Assembly (NCBI GenBank): GCA_012295275.1
Contig: CM022665.1
Coordinates: forward strand, 20,393,150 to 20,457,149
Length of the DNA stretch: 64,000 nt
From: Chrysomallon squamiferum
Lineage: Eukaryota; Mollusca; Gastropoda; Neomphalida; Peltospiridae
Direction: 5' to 3'
Below, one piece after another: positions 1 to 11,637 of this stretch. Position numbers and translations under genes: made by a program. Positions within the stretch are counted from its first letter, which is position 1; the number at the start of each line of letters is the position of its first letter. The notes below the pieces were generated by a model. That model had not been told where the DNA came from. It worked only from the letters and a program-made list of their open reading frames with translations, and searched no databases.

Positions 1-723
1 ATTAATATTATTTTTGCATCTTGTATCAGCTTAAAACAGTTCTTATCAGATTCCGAATGTTTGAATATTAAGGTTTCTGAAAAGTATTCAAGAACTTTTC
101 GAAAAGGAAGTAATACTACTACTGAAAAGTATACTGTTACCGCTATTATTACAACTACTATTTCTAATACTTTTACGATATCACTACTGCTACATCTAGC
201 ATAATTACTAGAACTTACCTACTGCTACTACTATTACTACTTTTACCACTACTACAACTATGACTTCTGCTACTATACTGTTGCTACCGCTACTTCTGAT
301 TCTGCTGTTATTAAAGTGGTCCATATAAGCTCGTGAACGTTAAAATGAATAATAATACTACTAATAACAACAACAACAATAATAATAAAATTAAGAAATA
401 AATAAAAATAAAATTAAGAAATAAATAAAAATAAAATTAAGAAATAAATAAAAATTAAATTAAGAAATAAATAAAAATAAAATAAAATAAAATAAAATAA
501 AACAAAATAAAATACTAATAAATTAGAACTGTGCATGATACAAGTATGTTATTGTGCTATCTATTTCACCAGAAGATTGTGACGTGTAGGTTATCCATGT
601 TTAGAACGTCTTTAAGAGAAACGGTTTATGTTGCAGACGATTTTGGTCCGATGTATTTTAAACAGTAAAAACAACATTATTAGTACCAATATATTTACGG
701 TTATTTTTGCTGTTATTTTTGTC

Positions 724-763
<40 letters not shown>

Positions 764-1654
764 GTTGTTGTTGTTGTCGTTCTTCTTCTTATTATTATTG
801 TTACTTTTTTCCTTTTTTTTGTTTTTGTTCTTCTTCTTCTTATTGTTATAGTGGTTGTTGTTGTTGTTGAAGATGTTTCGTGCATTGTCCACTTCCAAAC
901 ATTGTAAGGTTAGAAGGGCCATTAAACTCACAATACATTTACAATTAACAGATTAAACTTAAATAATATTTAAGATTAAATAAAACTTTAATTATTTCAT
1001 ATTAAAGCCTGAACTACTCAAACGCTGAATGAAGATACAAAACAAACAGAACTCCTTCATTTCTACGGATATCCATTTATTTTGTGGAACACTGCATGCA
1101 CAGAATAACAAATTAGAATGAACAAAGCATTAAAATTTGAAAAGTTATGGGTGTCAAGTCAAACGCCCACCGCTTGCTCAAGAGAAGTTCGACGCCAAAT
1201 AGTCACCCAAGAAAGGCCAAGCCCACAACACACTAAACAGTCAAACGCCCACTAGGGGGCACCAGCCGTCCACCTCATCCACCACTGGTTTAAACCATCG
1301 TAACAACATAGTACATTAATGATACTTCTGTGAGAACGATATGAGACTGTTGCAGTATCGAAACGCTTGTAACAGCTTTAGGAGAAAAAAAAAAAAAATA
1401 ATACAAATATAAAAAAAACCCTCCTAGAAACATCACGGATATATCAGTTGTAAGAAAGAACATCCCCTATTCAAACTAGTTAACTTCCATTTCTGTTAGT
1501 CTCCCTCTGAGTTAACCTTATTTGACATACTGAATGAATTATACGTTCAAAATGATTTGATGTATTTTCAAAAAATAAACTTTACACCACAATTATAATT
1601 TAAGAATGAAAAGAAGGAAAACAGTGTATTTACAACATTTATTTTATTTTTCAG
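1..1654. other. Non-coding AT-rich flank with microsatellites
   Basis: No convincing coding exon is seen on either strand. The stretch holds ACT/TAC-rich trinucleotide tracts (about 110-300), a degenerate array of roughly 24-bp units made of TTAAG and AAATAAATAA blocks (about 385-510), and ATT/TTG runs at 729-770. The small reading frames over these runs are low-complexity homopolymers. A less AT-rich patch at 1150-1300 contains the motif GTCAAACGCCCAC twice and a CTCF-like motif, listed separately. A (GTGA)n/(GA)n tract follows just after the first transporter exon, at about 1743-1800. Confidence 0.6.
1249..1262 (+). promoter_or_regulatory. Candidate CTCF-type binding motif
   Basis: CCACTAGGGGGCAC fits the bilaterian CTCF core consensus CCAS(Y)AGRKGGCAS. 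It lies about 400 bp upstream of the first recognised transporter exon, in the least AT-rich patch of the first 2 kb. A 14-bp match alone is weak evidence of occupancy. Confidence 0.35.
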
Positions 1655-1715
1655 GAGCTGTCAGCATTTTCTGTGAAAAATTGACTGCGAGCAGTTTAAA
1701 ACATTATTCCTTGAA

Positions 1716-2983
1716 ATGGATAAAGTCACACCGAAAGTAAGTATGTGAGAGAGAAGAGAGAGAGAAGAGAGAGAGAGTGAGTGAGTGAGTGAGTGAGTGA
1801 AACACAATCACACACAGAGAAATATAGAGGTACAGAGAGATTTTGTATTGCCATATATATCTTTTAATATTTTAGACATATACATGTATATATACTTTAT
1901 AAAAATATATATGTATCTCAGTTATCATATTTTTTTACTTATTTTCGTATCATATACCAACATTTTAGAATAAGTGTATCGGTGATAGTTAACAATGAAA
2001 AAGCTACATTTACAGTCATGAATGTGTAGATGTAGATGTATTAAGTAATATTTACATTTCCAATTTAGATTGTATTGGTTTTCGTCACGTGGACTTTGAC
2101 GTCTTATCTCTGTCATCAGTGTGCCAGATTGTTTCTCCACTCTGACTTGATCAGGGTACAAGGTCAAGGACTTTATTTGTCCATCATTCTAACATTCTTT
2201 CAAACTGTGACTTGTTATTCTCTTGTGGACGTTCAGCAACGACACGACAACGTGTTCTACATCATGATTCTGTCACACATCGCAGGCACTTTCGCTACAA
2301 ACTGCAGCATGACTTTTATGCATGCATCTTCTACGTTTGCAATCAAATTGATGGAACCCCTAACCACAGTTCTACTACAACGTATTTTCCTAACAACATC
2401 AACATCGGCATCAACACTAGCAAGTCTGCCACTGATTGTATTCGGTGCCATAGGTTTCGCAGGTAACCCGTTTGTGACGTCGTCGATGTCTATAGGTGCA
2501 GTGATGGCATTCACTTCTAACATCATGATAGCTGCAAGAAACGTTGCTATGAAAATAGGACATCGACAGTCTAAGGAACTACTACTGCGTCCTGTAGTGT
2601 ATATCTGCTGTGTCGTAGCTGGTGTGGCTGCGTTAGTCCTAGTGATGTATATTATCGAACTAAAAGGATTTCTTCCTACGACAACCACGCTGACTGTGAT
2701 TACAGTGTTTTCATCCAGCATCCTGCACGTCGTCTACTCTTATTTGTCTGCCAACGTTGTGCTGCAGTACATGTCTGTGTTGAGTCACGCCGTCAGCAAC
2801 ATCTTGAAAAGAATAACTGTGATTTTTTTGCTCTACATGTCTGGACAAAGACATGCGACTCTGTGGAACTTCAGTGGTTTGAGTGTCTGCACGCTGGGAC
2901 TTGTTATCTTCATACGAGAAAAACTTGTACGTGATACAAACAATATGGAACTTACAGAGTCAGGTGAGACTGTAGTTCCTTAA
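1716..2983 (+). CDS. TPT/SLC35-family membrane transporter
   Basis: Two coding exons, 1716-1736 and 2069-2983, join in phase 0 to give 311 residues. Exon 1 (1655-1736) sits between an AG acceptor and a perfect GTAAGT donor at 1737, and supplies ATG and seven codons (MDKVTPK). An upstream 5' UTR exon is therefore likely. The protein is almost all hydrophobic helices. It carries TPT/drug-metabolite-transporter signatures: KLMEPLTTVLL in the first half, a later ARNVAMK stretch, and SVLSHAVSNILKR near the end. These resemble the K-x-x-EP-x-x-x-VLL and T(H)S(V)xNxxKR blocks of phosphate/triose-phosphate/PEP and nucleotide-sugar antiporters. The likely site is the Golgi or ER membrane. It ends 400 bp before the pyruvyl transferase exon on the same strand, which suggests PEP as a possible substrate. 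Sequence alone cannot separate PEP from nucleotide sugars. Family call good, substrate inferred. Confidence 0.8.
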
Positions 2984-3382
<399 letters not shown>

Positions 3383-4751
3383 GTTCAACAAAACCAAAGT
3401 TTTGTACTCGACGAATCGAATTGTTCGTGTTTTCAATTCTTTTCTTCACTGGGATGTCAGCTGTCTCATTCAGAGAATATCCAGCACAACGAGTCAAACC
3501 TGTAAGCTTAAATAACGAATACAGAAGCAATTTTCAGGACAGATCGTTTGGTGCTGAATCACTTCAACTAGTGGACAAGGAACAGCTCTATCCAGATCTG
3601 AATCAAAGCAATTTGGCTGAAGACAAGAAAGAAATCGAAACATTTCTCAGCTGGAACCTTAGTGATCATGTACACAATACAAATTTCTTATCTCCTCTTG
3701 TGTCTACGTCTGCAGACGTTATACATGAAACTCAAAGAATCCAGTTTGAGTTATTTCAGGATCTTCTAGGCAAATTTAAATATGCATTTCTCTTTGATGT
3801 TTCAGCTTCTGAAAACAAAGGTGATTCTGCCATTACAGTTGGTGAAGTTTACTTTCTAAGACGTCTGGGAATTAAAATTGCATTTTACTGTTTGTGCTAT
3901 GATTGTGTAAAAAATCAGTCACAAGAATATGCTGAAAACTTAAGTAAGAAATATTCAAAGGATGAACTTGTCATATTGTTTCATGGAGGAGGGAATTTTG
4001 TTGGATATCCTTTCAGTGATAACCTCAGGAGAGATATTATGCCAAGGTTCGACGGTTTCAAATTAGTTATTTTCCCTCAGAGTATTTTTGTACCTCACAA
4101 CGTGTACAGCGGGAATCACTTTGATTTGTGTAAGAAACTTTACTGCTGTAATCCTAACCTGACGATAATTCTCAGAGACAGACAGTCGTTGAACATCGCT
4201 CTGAAATACTGGAACAAGAACCAAACTAAATTTATGTTAGCCCCAGACATTGCTTTTCAGATTGGTGAAGTTCGTCGTTTCATGTCACCTACATATGACA
4301 TTCTTTGGTTAAAACGTAATGATAGTGAGACTCCTGGTTATTTAGTTGATAAAAACAAGTTACCAAACAACGTAACGGTTCACGTAGCCGACTGGTTGAA
4401 TTGGAAAACGCCTAGGGTTCAACAACGATGGAAAATGCTTTTCTAATTGCGAACAACGGGTTTGTGTTTCTGCAGCGAGGACGCGTGGTCATCACTGATC
4501 GTCTTCACGGACATATCTTAAGCACTCTGCTCAACATACCACACGTGTTGATTGACAACGAGAACAAGAAACTTTCTTCTTTTCACAACACGTGGACACG
4601 AAGTGTTCGCAATGTCTTACTGACCAACGACAGCTCCAAGGCGTTGTCTCTGGCCTTGACATTGCTCAACACTTACAAAGACGAGCTTCCACCAATAGGT
4701 CCAGTAATGGACGTGACTGAATTCAAGGTAGCTAAGACTAAGAAAAACTGA
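3383..4751 (+). pseudogene. Polysaccharide pyruvyl transferase-like type II membrane protein, frameshifted
   Basis: Coding runs from an AG acceptor at 3382 (first in-frame ATG 3454, probably not the true start) to a stop at 4444-4446. It resumes in another frame, overlapping from 4428, to TGA at 4751. A hydrophobic segment (IELFVFSILFF) near the start suggests a Golgi signal anchor. The rest matches PF04230: KGDSAI (about 3817-3834), HGGGNF (3982-3999), PQS (about 4075), RDRQS (about 4171), PDIAF (about 4243) and, after the shift, VVITDRLHGHI (about 4482-4517) and a K-S-S-F-H-W tail. Known members transfer pyruvate from phosphoenolpyruvate to a sugar as a ketal. The break could be a real one-gene lesion or an assembly indel; all motifs are intact on both sides, so loss is recent or artefactual. 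A GT-AG pair at about 4416-4481 would bridge the frames but would remove family-conserved residues, so I do not favour an intron. The 3' end has AATAAA at 4880-4885. Confidence 0.75.
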
Positions 4752-4879
4752 AAATACGAATCTGTTTTCCTCTACATTTGCACAGATGACATAACTTTTT
4801 TTGGTTCCATTGTTGAACTTGATTTGCCAAGTTTTGAAGATTTGTATTTTACAACGAATACTTTGCAATGTTTATCTGA

Positions 4880-4885
4880 AATAAA
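4880..4885 (+). terminator. Polyadenylation signal AATAAA of the transferase gene
   Basis: A canonical AATAAA lies about 130 bp after the transferase stop codon on the coding strand. Confidence 0.5.
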
Positions 4886-5401
4886 TTGGATATGATTTGT
4901 CAAAACGTAATCTTCTTAGGTGGTATAATGGTATATTGAAAAGTAAAATCGAGTATCGGTTGGTACCGGCCTGTATTACTCAATCAGCTAATCGATAAAG
5001 TTATGAGTTCATGAAAGTATATTGCAAGCAGATAAGTGTTTACCCTAGCATGCAGATTAAATATTCTACGTACACTTATTGAAAAGTGTCACACTTAACT
5101 TTGCAGTGCATTACGGGAAGAAATAAAACGTTGATGCGCAATGTACGAATCTGAGACTTGTGTGAATTGATTTGTTTGACGTTGTACAATGATATTTATT
5201 AACTATTTTTTTAAAGAAAACATAATAAATATATCAGTGTAGAGTAGATACATCTACTGAAAGTAAACGTACAAGATTTTAACATTGCTGCACGTTATTA
5301 TAAGCTATTTACTTTCTTGACAAAATGTCAGTGGTAAATGAGTTACGTCTGACGTTAGTGTTACGAAACCTGATCCTTTGAGTTGTTGTCCTCTAATTAT
5401 G

Positions 5402-5780
5402 TCTCGTATACTGAAACAGTTATATATCACGACTGGTATATTAAATTGGTTTATCTCACAACTGATATAATTATTAAAATAGTTAACCTTACGACTCGTA
5501 TTTCAAAACTGTTTATCTCACTACTCCTATGTTAAAATATTTTAGGTTACTACTCATATATTAAAATGGTTTATCTCATGAGCCATATGTTAAAATGGTT
5601 GCTCTCACAATTCGTATTTTAAAATTGTTTATATTAGGATTCGTGTATTTAAATGGTCTGTCTCACGACTCGAATATTAAAATATCTGTATCTCATTAAT
5701 CTTATATTAAGATTGTTTATCTCACGACTCGTATATTAAAATGGTTCAGCTGATGAATCGTATATTTTAAACTGGTTTGA
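5402..5780 (+). repeat. Degenerate ~34-bp tandem array
   Basis: About eleven units share the pattern TATTAAAATGGTTTATCTCA followed by CGACTCG. Period is about 30-36 bp, with many substitutions between units, which indicates age. No coding capacity. Confidence 0.8.
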
Positions 5781-6789
5781 ATCATCATGATTTGAAAGCA
5801 AGGTGTATACGGATTCCTACTTTTTTTGTAAATGTGATTTATCTAAGAAACGATATTAAAAGAAACGAGAAGTGGATTATACTGATTTGTGTTTTTAAGT
5901 TGTAATAAATTACTAATTTGTATTTACGCTGTTGTTGTTGTTAAGAAAATTAATAAAAGTTTTAGTTTTCTTGTTTTCTTCTTCTTGCATTTACGACAAT
6001 TGGAGAATGTTCTTAACATTTAAATGGAAATGGAAAATCCAGACACAAGATATCAGGATGTTTGCATTACGTATAAAAACAGTTCTGTTGTTTTAAAAAT
6101 TCAGTATCTTTGATTTTAAAAAACTGATCTGACATTTTGGTTATATTGTTTTAAACGTCATCATTTCATAAGATTAATACAGAGTATCTGAATGCAAACC
6201 TGTAACATCTTACATCTGAATATTTGTATAATGGAAACTAATAAAATAATAATAATAATAAATAATAATAGAAAACAAAATAGCAGTACAATACATCAAA
6301 GTAAAGAAATAAGATAATGTAATGTAACGTAAGGTAACGTATCATAACATAGGAGAGCATAACATAACCTAGAATAACGTAATATAACAAGTCAAATCAA
6401 CTCAAAAATAAAATGAATAATGAATGAATCAGTAATTAAGATTTCATGAAAGTCTAAAGTGTAAGCACGGACAAAAAACTGTAAACAATTTAGGCAAAGC
6501 GAAATGAAATTGTTATTATTTTTTTTTTTTTGTTTATCTGTAGAAAGTTTCGGGCAAATCAACGTTTCTTTTGCCACTACACTGACCTATATGAACAAAT
6601 TAATCTCTGTAAGCCAGTGACTACGTTTCTTTGTACTGAATAAATATTATAGACTCAAAATTATCTACTTAGTCTGTGTTTTCCAAATAAATATTAAAAA
6701 TAGACACATAACTAGAAAATAAACAGTTTCAAATATTTTAAAGAATGGACCTGCATCGTGATTGACTTTCTAAAACATTCAAAATGTTG

Positions 6790-7425
6790 GAATGGTGGAC
6801 ACACAAACACACAGACGCAACTGTAAACACAAAGACAGAACTCCGGAAACAGTGACACAACACAGACACAACTGAAAAAACAGACACAAACGCAGAACTT
6901 AGACACAACTACAGACACAGGGACACGACACCAAACACACCGAAATAAGTGAAAACACACAGACACAATTCAAAATGCAGAGGAAAAACAAACGTTCAAT
7001 TCCGAATACACGGGACATCACTCCAGAAAAAGAAACACGCAGCTACAACACCAGCCAGGTACAAAACACAGATACCAGATAGACACACAACAGAGATATA
7101 AAACCCAGGAATAAACACAACAAAGAGATACAGCCCGACCGAGAGACATACAACATAGACTGACAAACAGCACAGAGGTACAAAGACAGACATACAGAAA
7201 AGAGATATAGCCCCAAAATAACAACCCCAGACAGACATACAATACAGCGATACAACTCCAGACACGAAACAGACAGGCATACATACATACATACATATAT
7301 AGTCGATACAACACCAGACACACTGTATATATAGATATCACCCCGACAGACACCCAGTACTGAGATACAAAACAAGACACACACAGACAAAATATCAGAC
7401 ACACGGAGATACAACTGAGTAGCCC
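6790..7425. repeat. ACAGACACAAC-type degenerate satellite tract
   Basis: An A/C/G-rich tract built from variants of ACAGACACAAC and AGAGATACA. It is strongly purine/pyrimidine skewed and nearly T-free compared with its surroundings. It contains a (CATA)n run at 7275-7300. Confidence 0.75.
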
Positions 7426-7744
7426 TGATATCTCCTCAAAACACAAAAATAATAATAGAAGTAAGTTTTCAAATGTTGTTTTCATAGAAATATTTCGTTA
7501 AGATGTGTTTCAAATTATAATGAGATATATTATACTAAATTATATTGAAATATGTTTTTGTTTCAATGAAAATATTTAATATTCGTAAGCGTATGGGGGA
7601 AAAATAAACAAATAATCTCATCATGGGTATAAACAACAGCTTGGTCTGGCGAATGAGCTAGGAGAGTGAAAAGTATAAATGAACATTTTATCGTTACAGG
7701 GTGTGTTCATACTATTTTGACAGATTGACTTGGTATTTCTCATG

Positions 7745-8002
7745 TGGAATTTGGCCACTTTTCTTTGTCATTAATGTGCCATATTGTTTTTCCACTATTA
7801 CTTGGTCAACGTACAAGGTCAAGGACTTTATTTGACCACCATTCTAACAAGCTTTCAAACTGTGACTTGTTATTCTCTTGTGGACGTTCAGCAACGACAC
7901 GACAACGTGTTCTACACCATGATTCTGTCAAACACTTACAAAGACGAGCTTCCACAAATAGGTCCAGTAATGGACGAGTCTGAATTTAAATTTAAAGTTT
8001 AA
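7745..8002 (+). pseudogene. Chimeric relic: transporter 5' part joined to transferase 3' tail
   Basis: Bases about 7745-7930 align with transporter exon 2 (about 2092-2277), with the identical run from GTGACTTGTTATTC through GATTCTGTCA. The sequence then switches directly to the transferase tail (parent about 4670-4735), encoding NTYKDELPQIGPVMD and ending at TAA 8000-8002. The order matches the parent pair, so the simplest history is tandem duplication of the transporter-transferase unit followed by an internal deletion of about 2.4 kb. The junction shows no obvious microhomology. The reading frame through the junction is open for about 72 codons, but it begins inside the transporter without a plausible start. 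Confidence 0.85.
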
Positions 8003-8575
8003 TTTGAGAGTATATTTTAAAAAGTAATTTTGACCTCAGTTTTCATCACCTGAATACTAGATTCTTCATTCGTATGAACTAGTTTTCTGTTTTCTCTCAT
8101 TCCAGCTGTTCTTGAACGTGATTGCAAAACTCTCATTCTAGCTGTTCTTGAACGTGATTCTAGACATTTTCATTCTAGCTGTTATTAAATGCTTAGAAAT
8201 GACGACTGAATACTTGAACAGTTGTAGAGAAAACAAAACGTCGTTTTAGCCTGAGGCGAATACATTTACATAACTTTTTTTTAAAGATATATATTTCTTT
8301 GCATACGTCCAATGTTTCTGTGTGCGTGTGTATGCATATTCTGATTGTGTTAATGCTTATATTTACATGTATGCATGAAAATATTTGTGAGTATCTTGTG
8401 TATGTCTACATAACTTTGTGTGTACGTACGTCCCTATAGTTATGATATTTATTATTACATAATTCGTGTTGTCACTCTCCGACCACGTCATGCAGAACAT
8501 TATTTATAGAGATCATCAAAGTTCCAAATATGAGACCCCTCATCAAGTTTGTAAAGCCTCATCATTTTAATCTTA

Positions 8576-8670
8576 CCACAAATAGTTCCGGTAATGGACG
8601 GGACTGAATTTAAATTTGATGTTGGACTTTTAAAACGTAACGTTAACGTCAGTTGTTTTTTAACTCATGG
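8576..8670 (+). pseudogene. Third copy of the transferase 3' end
   Basis: ACAAATAGTTCCGGTAATGG, then GACTGAATTTAAATTT, matches the last codons of the transferase (about 4697-4735) and the 3' end of the chimeric relic (about 7954-8050). Similarity with the relic continues into the former 3' UTR. No open frame of note. It shows a second round of duplication or a tandem copy reduced to its tail. Confidence 0.6.
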
Positions 8671-8896
8671 CTTATAGTTAAATATTACTTATTTTGAAAA
8701 CATTTTTTCTCCTTCTATGGAGTTTGTCAAAAATGATTCTTCATTCCAAAATATATATATACACACACATATATACGTATATACAGATACATAAACAGAC
8801 ACAATTTATCGATCCGTCTGTCGATTTTTATCTCTCTGAACGTAGCTATTTAATTATGTGTCTGTCTGTCCATCCATTTGTCTCTATTTCTGTCTT

Positions 8897-8984
<88 letters not shown>
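8897..8984 (+). repeat. (TA)n(GA)n compound microsatellite
   Basis: TA repeats at 8897-8920 pass directly into GA repeats to 8984. Confidence 0.9.
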
Positions 8985-8986
<2 letters not shown>

Positions 8987-9930
8987 TAAACTCTCACCCA
9001 CAAACAGCCATATATACATTTGTTTATCTTTACATCGTGATGTAATTGGTCCAAATATATTTTGTAAACTGAAAAGTTTCCAACCAAGCATTCTGTGTTT
9101 TATAAATATCTATATGTTTCTCTGTCTGTGCATCGGCCTATCTGTCTGTCTGTCCACCTACACACACACACACACAGACATGCACACAGTTTTCAAACAT
9201 GTAACTGAAAACTTTCTAACCAGGCATTCTATGGTTTATAAAAATAAAATTAAAAAAAAAAAATACTTTGCTTCGCACTGAATAACTCAGAAAGTGTTAT
9301 ACTTCTAACGTGAGTCGTGCACTCGTCGACATAAAATATTATCAGAATCAGAAATTTAATTTTATTGGTGCAAAATGTTATCCAGATCAGATATTTAATT
9401 TTATTTATGCAAAATATTATCCAAATCTGTGGTGCGGCAAAAGTATTTTTTTTATTTTTATTTTTTTATTTGGGGTTGTTATGTTTTGTTTGTTGTGTGT
9501 TTGTTTTGTTTCTTTATTTTTCTCTCTTTCCAGTTATGCACAAATAATTTTACTCGTACTAATACATTTTCATAATATTTATTATCAGTTAGCATGAATC
9601 ATTTGATACTAGTTTACATTTAATTAATAAAATACAAAATATACAGTTATTTAATACCTATTTGAACCATTCGTGAAATGACGTCATTTTAAAGTCGGCA
9701 TGTGGCAGATAAAAATTTAAGATATGATATCGATCGCAGCAAGATGATAAGACTATATATTAGAAAAAGGAGATTATATTATATATAAAATTAAAGAAAA
9801 AAAATATATCTGAGTTCTTATAATTGCCTACCTCAAATAACTGTTATGTGTCTGTAGAAAATGCAGTTTTGAACGGCACACTAAGAAAATGCGAAATACC
9901 ACGTGATCCCAAAATAAAACAGACAGTAGT

Positions 9931-10229
9931 ATGCAAGGTAAAAACGAAAATATTCTCACTTCAACAGACAAGTTAGTTGCCCTCAAAAAGAAAATAGTGA
10001 TTTGGAAAAAAGAGTAATCACTGTCAATCTTGATATGCTCTCTTTAGTGCGTTCTACCTGCATTAGAGAAATGATCCCTATTGTGTTTACTCATCTGACA
10101 GCCCTGGACGAAAGCATCAACAATTACTTTCCGTCAATAAAGACAGAAAAGTATGATTGGCTTAGAGATCCTTTCATAAATCATTCTTCCAACATTGAAC
10201 TTGAGTTACCACAATCAAAATATAAATAA
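9931..10229 (+). pseudogene. hAT-family (ZBED5-like) transposase C-terminal relic
   Basis: The first frame from 9931 reads MQGKNENILTSTDKLVALKK then KIVIWKK. A one-base shift in the A-run at about 10004-10010 leads into a frame to TAA 10229. That second frame contains NLDMLSLV, HLTALDESINNYFP and KTEKYDWLRDPF. These blocks match the conserved part of ZBED5/GTF2IRD2-type hAT transposases (Q-G-K-N, T-D-K-L-x-A-x-K-x-K-x-x-x-W, YFP, YDWxRNPF). It is a fragment of about 100 codons with a frameshift and no catalytic N-terminal part, so it is dead. It ends next to the outer edge of the left inverted repeat. Confidence 0.75.
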
Positions 10230-10230
10230 A

Positions 10231-10665
10231 TAAAATCAAGTCATTGCATTTGGATTAATAATACAAATAATCACCACAGTTCAGATTTCCTTAGCTTGAT
10301 TACTGTTTTCGTGTACTTAAAATAGATTATTTACTTATTAAAATAAACTTAAACTTGAATCGATGATGACCATAACAAACAAATAATAATAAAATAAACA
10401 TAAATTAATAATAATAATAATAATAAATAAATAAATAAATAAATAAATAAAATAATAATAATAATAATAACAATAAGTAAGTAAATAAAAATAATATTAT
10501 TTAGTTTAATTGTGGAATTCAGTATGGTTGAACTGATATTATTATCAACATGTTTCGGAATATTTTTGTTACTAAATCTCACATTTTAGAATGTGTTCAG
10601 TGAAATTAACAACACCTACCCAAGCCAGCTTCATGCAGTTTTATTGTGCTGTTGTCTGTCACATG
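10231..10665 (+). repeat. Left arm of long inverted repeat around the BIR gene
   Basis: This arm is the reverse complement of 12674-13141 with only scattered mismatches (for example GATTACTGTTTTCGTGTACT against GATTACTGTTTTCTTGTACT). Its edges are sharp: TAAAATCAAG on the outside, GTCTGTCACATG on the inside. It contains an AAT/AAAT run at about 10388-10480 that is shorter than the matching run in the other arm. Confidence 0.9.
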
Positions 10666-11637
10666 TCTGTGTGTGTTTACAGTCTATTGTCTAGATGTCA
10701 TGTAGGTACTTCCCCGTATTGGAAAAACCGTCCAGTCAGGTATTTTGTTTTACTTCGCTAAAGAAAAAGATTAAAATTGTTGATTATTTTTAATTAGTGA
10801 CATGATTTATAAAACTGTACTAATTTTATTAATTATTATTATCATTATAATCGTGCAAGTTACATCTGAACAAATGTCGACATTTTAATCGTCTGAGCTT
10901 TTTAATTACCGGTACTTTCAGACATAGTTAACTCTTGTATTTGCGACGACTGTTTAACAGTTTACAAGTTTTATTGAATATCTGTGTGAAAAAATATCTA
11001 GGTAATAATTTTAAACTTCTTTTGGTATAAGTTATGTTACTAAACTGACAAAAGTGGATGACTAGTTTGCTATTTTTACTCCATTAAATCAAAACAGTTC
11101 TTTATTAAATGTAAAACAAAGTGCTTTCTTTGCTTTTCTGATGCCTGTAATGTTTTTATTATTTTATTTATTTTTTTATGTAAAAGGTTATTTTGTTATT
11201 TCTGTAAAACTGTTATAAATTGTTATAAATTTAACTAAATAAAACTGAATTGTTACACCATCTGTAATGCATTTATATAAATTGTCACGACTTGCTCAAA
11301 TGACTAGTCTGACATATTCACTGTAATATATATATATGGTTCTGATTTCTAGTAATTGTCACATATTTATTTATTTACTGTGCAATTAATTAGTTAATTA
11401 ATTAATTAATTAAGTTATTGTGTATTTTATTTATTTATATTTTGATTGTGGTTTTATTTATTTACTGTGTATTATTTATTTTAAGTTTATTAATTAATTT
11501 ATTTATTGCGTATTTTATTTATTTATTTATTTATTTATTTTTAGAAAATAAAACTGGAAATATACTGGCAAATTGTCATTTCTGAGTCAGCCAACAACAT
11601 CACAATATTTTGAAGATATTTTCACAAATTAATCAGC

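Larger units (their letters stand above)
4752..7744. other. Intergenic, AT-rich, two degenerate tandem arrays
   Basis: No gene is recognised. After the polyadenylation signal at 4880-4885 the sequence is unique and AT-rich until a degenerate array of about 34-bp units (5402-5780). ATA/AATA runs follow at 6240-6290, with short TAACGTAA-like repeats at 6310-6390. A long ACAGACACAAC-rich array covers 6790-7425. Open frames over that array on the minus strand are only translations of the repeat (C, V and F runs). Confidence 0.6.
8003..9930. other. Intergenic with short repeats and a third transferase-tail copy
   Basis: Holds a threefold tandem of about 36 bp (8095-8195, TCTCATTCTAGCTGTTCTTG variants), a further decayed copy of the transferase 3' end (about 8576-8670), a (TA)12(GA)32 tract at 8897-8984 and CA runs near 9160. 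Reading frames over these are low complexity. Nothing else is recognised. Confidence 0.6.

Noticed and set aside
628-931. Several overlapping open frames of Tyr, Ile, Asn and Val runs
   Set aside because: They are translations of ATT/TTG/TTC microsatellites in all frames and have no other content.
4416-4481. A 66-bp GT-AG intron that would restore the pyruvyl transferase frame
   Set aside because: It would remove the N-G-F-x-F-L stretch normally found just before GRVVITDRLHGH, and the interval is coding-like, so a frameshift is simpler.
6712-7485. Minus-strand cysteine- and valine-rich frames that look like small secreted peptides
   Set aside because: All three frames are open because the plus strand is an ACAGACAC-type repeat poor in T. 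There is no start context or splice structure.
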